Shown piece by piece: positions 5,453 through 6,907 of a DNA stretch of 6,907 nucleotides. The translations under genes and the position numbers were made by a program. The DNA comes from JBNJEM01 sp051745935 (GTDB taxonomy: Bacteria; Planctomycetota; Planctomycetia; Pirellulales; Pirellulaceae): positions 1-6,907 of the forward strand of contig JBNJEM010000433.1 in NCBI GenBank assembly GCA_051745935.1, given 5' to 3'. The notes under the pieces were generated by a model. The model did no database searches, was not told where the DNA came from, and saw only the letters and a list, made by a program, of their open reading frames with translations. Within the stretch, counting starts at the first letter, position 1; every line of letters begins with the position of its first letter.

Positions 5453-5552
5453 CTATTCTCAAAGGGCCGTCTGAGAATCATGCTTCGCGAACCACCGGAA
5501 TATTCCTTGTGCCCGGTTCTCAGCAATATCCCCGACGAACCCTTGAGAATAG
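5453..5552. repeat. Nested dyad-symmetric stretch
   Basis: Three inverted repeats share nearly one centre. CTATTCTCAAAGGG (5453-5466) pairs with CCCTTGAGAATAG (5540-5552) with one gap. CTGAGAA (5471-5477) pairs with TTCTCAG (5517-5523). GGAATATTCC (5497-5506) is a perfect palindrome. In addition CGCGAACC...ATATTCC occurs twice in direct order (from 5487 and from 5561). It may be a terminator or structured RNA between convergent genes, an operator, or another decayed recombination site. It overlaps the small reverse ORF at 5459-5590. Confidence 0.5.
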
Positions 5553-5590
5553 ACGATCGCCGCGAACCTTTGGGCATATTCCGGTTTCAC
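5459..5590 (-). CDS. Small ORF continuing the MazG-like frame after its TAG stop
   Basis: After the TAG of the MazG-like gene the same frame stays open for 49 codons to a TGA at 5459-5461. From a GTG at 5590 (GGGA five bases before it) it encodes 43 residues: VKPEYAQRFAAIVYSQGF, then VGDIAENRAQGIFRWFAKHD, then SQTAL. The composition looks like a genuine soluble helical protein, yet I know no family for it. It could be a separate small gene, the C-terminal end of a longer ancestor cut by a nonsense change, or chance. The MazG-like domain upstream is already complete. Confidence 0.35.
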   Translation of the reverse strand: MKPEYAQRFAAIVYSQGFVGDIAENRAQGIFRWFAKHDSQTAL

Positions 5591-5608
5591 CGTGATTCCC
5601 AGAGCCTG

Positions 5609-6064
5609 CTAATGACCGTGGCTCGCCGCTTCCAGAATGGAAACCAGGTTCGGTGGCCGATAGTTCGCGCCTTTGGTCGCTTTGCCGGTTCCGTCGGCAA
5701 CGAGATTCTTGCTCATATTGCTTCGGTGGACTTCGGCAAACAGCTCACTGGCGGGGAGCCCGCTGGCGACGGCGTCCCCGAAGAGCACGTAGGCGCGCTC
5801 CGCCCAGGCATCGGCGGCACCGACGAGATCGCCGCCAGCGTGAGCCCGTAGCCATTCGGCGAGTTCCTCGATCGCCATGGCCGCTTGCTGCAACAGTATG
5901 CCGCCGCCTGTGGTGTCGATCGTGGACTTGACCACGGAAAGCTGTTTGGCCAACCTCTCGGCGGCCTGCTGATCACCCGGGAGCAAAGCGGACTTGTCCG
6001 CCACGGGGGAACCGGTCGCTGTATGGAACTGACGGACCGCCGCGATCGTGTCGTCAACCTGCAT
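5609..6064 (-). CDS. MazG-like nucleoside triphosphate pyrophosphohydrolase family protein
   Basis: The protein has 151 residues from the ATG at 6064, chosen because GGGAGG sits six bases before it; a longer frame to 6106 lacks such a site. It belongs to the all-alpha NTP-pyrophosphatase/PRA-PH-like superfamily: a VRQFHTATGSPV start (10-21), the metal-binding EELAE (66-70), DLVGAADAWAERAYVLFGDA (79-98), then the conserved ending FAEVHRSNMSKN (109-120) and KGANYRPPNLVSIL (131-144). Relatives cleave nucleotides to the monophosphate and pyrophosphate with Mg/Mn and clean the nucleotide pool. The glutamate usually starting the second metal motif (ExxD) is Gly82 here, although Asp85 remains, so activity may be changed. 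It is transcribed against the cassette genes. If it belongs to the third cassette, it lies inverted within it, and I see no closing attC. Confidence 0.88.
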   Translation of the reverse strand: MQVDDTIAAVRQFHTATGSPVADKSALLPGDQQAAERLAKQLSVVKSTIDTTGGGILLQQAAMAIEELAEWLRAHAGGDLVGAADAWAERAYVLFGDAVASGLPASELFAEVHRSNMSKNLVADGTGKATKGANYRPPNLVSILEAASHGH

Positions 6065-6459
6065 CCAAAACCTCCCAGGTCTGGTGGGATGACTGTAGTA
6101 TGGCATACCGGAGACCTTAAGTATTGGCGGGGCTAAAACGGAATGAATACAACCCTTAGGGGGCCCAGCTCGGGCCTGAAATGTATCCTTCGTGCGTTGC
6201 TCTTTCAGGAATCGTGGTACATTCGCACAGCACGGGATGTTTCAGGCTGTATCGTGCACCATGGCCCGACTCCAAGCAGACTGCTTGTTCTCCACGCTCG
6301 AATGCTGACGCCACCGAATGGTAAACCACGGCGGCATTACGGACGCATCTATGACTCGCTCAACCCCTTCCCGAAGAGCCTGCTTGAAGACCCTCCCAGA
6401 TTCTTCCAACCACTCGCACATTCTAATTCGCCCCGTCCGTCTCCAGGAAGCCATCCGCT
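6065..6459. other. Stretch without a supported gene, upstream of the MazG-like gene
   Basis: Several frames are open on both strands, but none gives a protein I trust. The best is a reverse frame (stop near 6242) with a helical segment (RMCEWLEESGRVFKQALREG). A short hairpin is visible (GGCCC at 6162-6166 with GGGCC at 6172-6176). The promoter of the MazG-like gene should lie near 6075-6130, but I cannot point to clear boxes. A closing attC for the third cassette was looked for here and not found. Confidence 0.45.
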
Positions 6460-6684
6460 TCACGCTTCCGCTGGCCTCGCTTCCGCCGGGACGTATTCGG
6501 TCCTGACCCAAGCATTGATTCTACCGACGCCTACACCCAGTGCCGGCGCGATCCGGATTTGTCCCCACCCCTTATCGCGCAGCTCCGTGGCCCGTGCCTT
6601 GTCGAAGTGGTGTTTCTTGGGGCCGATCTGACTCCCTCGTGTTCTGGCGGCCCGCATGCCGGCCTTCGTCCGTTCGCGGCTCGG
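6460..6684 (-). pseudogene. Serine recombinase (resolvase/invertase), C-terminal DNA-binding remnant
   Basis: Reverse translation gives RERTKAGMRAARTRGSQIG, then FDKARATELRDKGWGQIRIA, then PALGVGVGRINAWV. This is the end of a small serine recombinase: the basic linker after the long helix (typically RERxxAGxxxARxRGxxxG) followed by the helix-turn-helix (typically GxGxRxIAxxLGVGxGTVxRW). The catalytic domain with its Ser is absent; a TGA at 6685-6687 precedes the fragment, and upstream frames show no resolvase sequence. The usual Arg in IARALGVG is Pro (one base change), which would disturb the recognition helices. It is a relic of a mobile element. Confidence 0.7.
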
Positions 6685-6837
6685 TCAGGCCGAAAAAGGG
6701 TTCCTTCCGACTCACCCGAGAAGTAAGATAGTGTCGTTCTGAATGAGCCGACCAGCATTAATCGTTCGGCCATTGAATCGTGAGCCTCAGCACAATGGCA
6801 CAAATCTATCTCGAAACCGTTCACGAGTAAAAGACTG

Positions 6838-6907
6838 ATGTCCGCGGACGTTCGCGCCTCCGTTGCACATATTGAGGAAAGGCTTTTCGAGGTGCAAATG
6901 CCACGGG
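6838..6907 (+). CDS. Possible start of a gene running off the window
   Basis: ATG at 6838 opens 23 codons to the edge (MSADVRASVAHIEERLFEVQ, then MPR), helical and charged as in real proteins. The ribosome site is weak (GAG about 11 bases before). A reverse frame is also open across this edge, so the direction is not settled. I see no family. Confidence 0.25.
   Translation, partial: MSADVRASVAHIEERLFEVQMPR

Noticed and set aside
4744..5577. 277-codon reverse-strand frame covering the DUF4160-DUF2442 pair
   Set aside because: It is antisense to two well-recognised genes, is rich in Arg/Ser/Leu without domain features, and has no supported start.
5429..5851. 140-codon forward frame over the end of the MazG-like gene
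   Set aside because: It is antisense to the clear MazG-like protein and includes the dyad-symmetric stretch; there is no recognisable domain.
6143..6631. 162-codon forward frame rich in Pro, Ser and Arg
   Set aside because: It runs antisense to the recombinase remnant, and its composition (LAHSNSPRPSPGSHPL) is typical of a chance frame in GC-rich DNA.
6795..6830. Short ORF MAQIYLETVHE resembling the start of PIN-domain toxins (IYLET)
   Set aside because: It stops after 11 codons and nothing PIN-like follows in any forward frame before the window ends.
1..6907. CRISPR array
   Set aside because: No short direct repeats at regular spacing were found; the only long repeat is the pair of 245-bp elements.

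Overview
The window reads as an accessory, mobile-DNA-rich stretch of a bacterial chromosome, probably from a planctomycete. This placement rests on style: a membrane-anchored leucine-rich-repeat (LRR) protein of the kind these genomes carry in many copies, an IS91-type transposase wreck, short inverted-repeat elements and lone small genes. No rRNA or tRNA fixes the taxonomy.

Left part (1-1815): an Rhs protein survives only as its last piece, the end of the core (WYHAHTGRWLSEDPIGF...VDPWG) plus a C-terminal domain of about 220 residues that I do not recognise. It is followed by a membrane-anchored LRR protein. The layout resembles an orphan Rhs tip with a neighbour that could protect against it.

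Middle part (1816-3104): two copies of a 245-bp non-coding element with 22-bp terminal inverted repeats (a MITE- or REP-pair-like element) bracket and interrupt reverse-strand pieces of an IS91-family transposase. From 3105 to about 4258 there is only decayed DNA: one doubtful ORF, a small gene broken by a single frameshift, and a tiny ORF.

Right part (4259-6064), the most interesting: an integron-type cassette array with no integrase in view. A macro-domain gene (4280-4747) ends in a 90-bp attC-like site. Next comes a DUF4160-DUF2442 pair (4864-5406) whose tail runs into a second attC-like site. The cassette start and end 7-mers fit the cassette model: GTTCGAC at the start of the second cassette is the exact complement of GTCGAAC in its own attC, and GTTGGGC at the start of the first differs by one base from the complement of its GCCTAAC. 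A MazG-like nucleotide pyrophosphohydrolase follows on the reverse strand, with an in-frame extension behind a TAG stop and a strongly dyad-symmetric stretch beside it.

Right edge (6065-6907): mostly non-coding or decayed, with the DNA-binding tail of a serine recombinase on the reverse strand and perhaps a gene start running off the window. The cassette genes look like a stress, mobile-element-stabilising or toxin-antitoxin set (ADP-ribose hydrolase, TA-like pair, nucleotide-pool enzyme), but that role is inferred.
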